From the NCBI GenBank assembly GCA_944387505.1, contig CALXFG010000010.1, positions 1-49,883 of the forward strand: a DNA stretch of 49,883 nt. Reading direction: 5' to 3'. How positions within the stretch are numbered: position 1 is the first letter of the stretch; the number at the start of each line of letters is the position of its first letter. A program made the translations under genes and the position numbers. Of the stretch, positions 47,151 through 49,883 are shown in pieces. The notes below the pieces were generated by a model. That model saw only the letters and a program-made list of their open reading frames with translations. It did not search any database and was not told where the DNA came from. The stretch is from an uncultured Clostridia bacterium. GTDB taxonomy: Bacteria; Bacillota; Clostridia; TANB77; CAG-508.

Positions 47151-47186
47151 ATTGATATTAAAACGAGAAGGAAAAGGTGGAATAAA

Positions 47187-48197
47187 ATGATGAAAAAAAG
47201 AGTGTTAACAGGAGATAGACCAACAGGAAAATTACATATAGGACATTATTTTGGTTCATTAAAAAAGAGAGTAGAAATGCAAAATAGTGGAGATTATGAT
47301 ATCTATATATTAATTGCAGATGTGCAAGCATTAACAGACAATTTTAATAATCCAGAAAAAGTAAGAAAAAATGTAAGGGAATTAGCAATGGATTATTTAT
47401 CATGTGGAATTGATCCAGAAAAAACAACGATATATATTCAATCTATGATACCAGAAACAGCAGAATTAACTGTATATTATTCAAATTTGGTAACGATTGC
47501 AAGACTTCAAAGAAATCCAACAGTCAAAACAGAAATAGCCCAAAAGAAAGAATTATTTGGAGAAAGTGTTACATATGGATTTTTAGGATATCCAGTAAGT
47601 CAAGCTGCTGATATTACGACTTTTGAAGGAGAATTAGTTCCAACGGGTGAAGACCAAGAACCATTAATTGAACAATGTAGAGAAATTGTTAGAAAATTTA
47701 ATAGTATTTATGGAGAAGTATTAACAGAACCTAAAATTGTATTATCAGAAGGAAAAAGAATCAAAGGATTAGATGGTAATGAAAAAATGGGAAAATCTCT
47801 TGGAAATGCTATCTATTTATCAGATTCAGAAGAGGAAATCACTAAAAAAGTTATGAGTGCAGTAACAGATCCAAATAGAATAAAAAAAGATGATTTAGGA
47901 AATCCTGATATATGTATGGTAGCATATTATCATAAATTATTTTCTGGCAAAGAAGAAATTGATACCGTATGTGCTGAATGTAGAGCAGGAAAAAGAGGAT
48001 GTGTTGCTTGTAAAAAACAATTAGCAAAAAATATTAGTGAATATTTAAAACCAATTAGAGAAAAAAGAAAATATTATGAAGAAAATCCAGAACTAGTGGA
48101 TAAAATCTTAAAAGAAGGAACAGAAAAAGCAAGAAAAACAGCACAAGAGACAATGAAAAAGGTAAAGAAAGCGATGAAATTAAATTATTTTGAATAA
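47187..48197 (+). CDS. trpS: Tryptophan-tRNA ligase
   Basis: 336 residues. Class I signatures HIGHYFGS near residue 17 and KMGKSLGN near 200; ADVQALTDNF, RNPTVKTE and VPTGEDQEPLIEQCREI are typical of TrpRS. AAGGTGG upstream; ATG 47187 or the adjacent 47190. It charges tRNA-Trp. A cysteine cluster (CAECRAGKRGCVACKK) near residue 260 suggests a bound metal. Confidence 0.95.
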   Translation: MMKKRVLTGDRPTGKLHIGHYFGSLKKRVEMQNSGDYDIYILIADVQALTDNFNNPEKVRKNVRELAMDYLSCGIDPEKTTIYIQSMIPETAELTVYYSNLVTIARLQRNPTVKTEIAQKKELFGESVTYGFLGYPVSQAADITTFEGELVPTGEDQEPLIEQCREIVRKFNSIYGEVLTEPKIVLSEGKRIKGLDGNEKMGKSLGNAIYLSDSEEEITKKVMSAVTDPNRIKKDDLGNPDICMVAYYHKLFSGKEEIDTVCAECRAGKRGCVACKKQLAKNISEYLKPIREKRKYYEENPELVDKILKEGTEKARKTAQETMKKVKKAMKLNYFE

Positions 48198-48261
48198 TGT
48201 TGCCGTATATTGAATAAAACAGTTTGGTTCTTAATATATACAAAATAAAAGGAGAGAATGT

Positions 48262-48612
48262 ATGAAATATATAAAAAAATTGCCACAGGAACCATCTTTT
48301 TCACAAAAGGGATTACATGGATATAATTATATACTAAATACACAAGCTATTAGTATTTCTATAGAAGATTGTTTTAAAGGTCATGATAAATATCACACAA
48401 ATGTACATAGCAATAAAATATATTATGTAGTAGAAGGAAAAGGACAATTTAAAATAGGTGAAGAAACATTTGATGTAAAAAAGGATGATTTAATAGAAAT
48501 TCCTAAGAATACAGAATTTGTTTTTGCGGGTAAAATGAAATTGTTATTAATCATGTTACCAGCATTTAGACCTCAAGATGGAATTGATGGAAAAGAAAAT
48601 GATTTGTATTAG
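48262..48612 (+). CDS. Small cupin-domain protein
   Basis: 116 residues. Beta-barrel pattern [37 protein letters not shown], given in parts: two His in H-x-N-x-H, then G(X)5 turns and IPKNTEF. It resembles single-domain cupins that bind metal and small ligands. GGAGAG upstream. Function unknown. Confidence 0.85.
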   Translation: MKYIKKLPQEPSFSQKGLHGYNYILNTQAISISIEDCFKGHDKYHTNVHSNKIYYVVEGKGQFKIGEETFDVKKDDLIEIPKNTEFVFAGKMKLLLIMLPAFRPQDGIDGKENDLY

Positions 48613-48626
48613 AAAAGGAGAATAAC

Positions 48627-49883
<1,257 letters not shown>

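Overview
AT-rich, low-GC Gram-positive DNA from a spore-forming Clostridia-type bacterium. Evidence for the lineage includes an alpha/beta SASP gene, spoIIM, a SpoIVB-type peptidase, spoVG, a thrS T-box and an L21 leader. The gene order endoQ-like, spoIIM, xerD resembles B. subtilis yqxK, spoIIM, xerD. Strong AT bias, AGA-dominated arginine codons, a TsaB-RimI fusion and loss of Prp suggest an uncultured gut-type lineage. That placement is an inference.

Layout. 1-6.8 kb: ylmH end, tsaE and tsaB-rimI (minus strand), an atypical imported-looking ORF, an HD-like gene, an EndoQ-like PHP nuclease, spoIIM and xerD. 7.2-10.1 kb: a hydrolase, acyltransferase and membrane protein operon. 10.9-23.1 kb: solute-binding protein, recA, tRNA-Thr, T-box and thrS, L21 leader with rplU and rpmA, a GT4 glycosyltransferase, era-yqzL-recO, hpf and a polytopic membrane protein. 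23.2-24.4 kb: SASP and a HAD phosphatase. 24.6-38.5 kb: a divergent Tad/Flp-type pilus or secretion locus. It holds a CpaB-like protein, two CpaE-like proteins, a CpaF ATPase, a fused TadB/TadC platform, a run of pilin-like proteins starting MENASKAL, and a SpoIVB-like peptidase. 38.9-49.9 kb: murC, spoVG, an unknown 628-aa protein, pth, rng, rimO, a small unknown, trpS, a cupin and obgE.

Main discovery. Six genes (spoIIM, the cpaF-like ATPase, the tadB/C-like platform, the 35.5-kb pilus gene, the 41-43 kb unknown gene and obgE) are each broken by a frameshift of the same kind. In all six the zero-frame codon at the break is CGG. Removing its C, that is reading C-GGA or C-GGT as one glycine, restores a full-length protein, including the Walker A glycine of the ATPase and the conserved GGPDGG loop of Obg. 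By eye, no other native gene in the window has an in-frame CGG codon, although about 45 CGG triplets sit harmlessly in other phases. The only other in-frame CGGs are three in the atypical ORF at 2379-2792. This looks like systematic recoding: CGG not read as arginine, and CGGN decoded as glycine with a +1 shift. A systematic sequencing or assembly artefact is the alternative and must be excluded.

The window also carries several long perfect palindromes and a recurring GGGGACG repeat family between genes.
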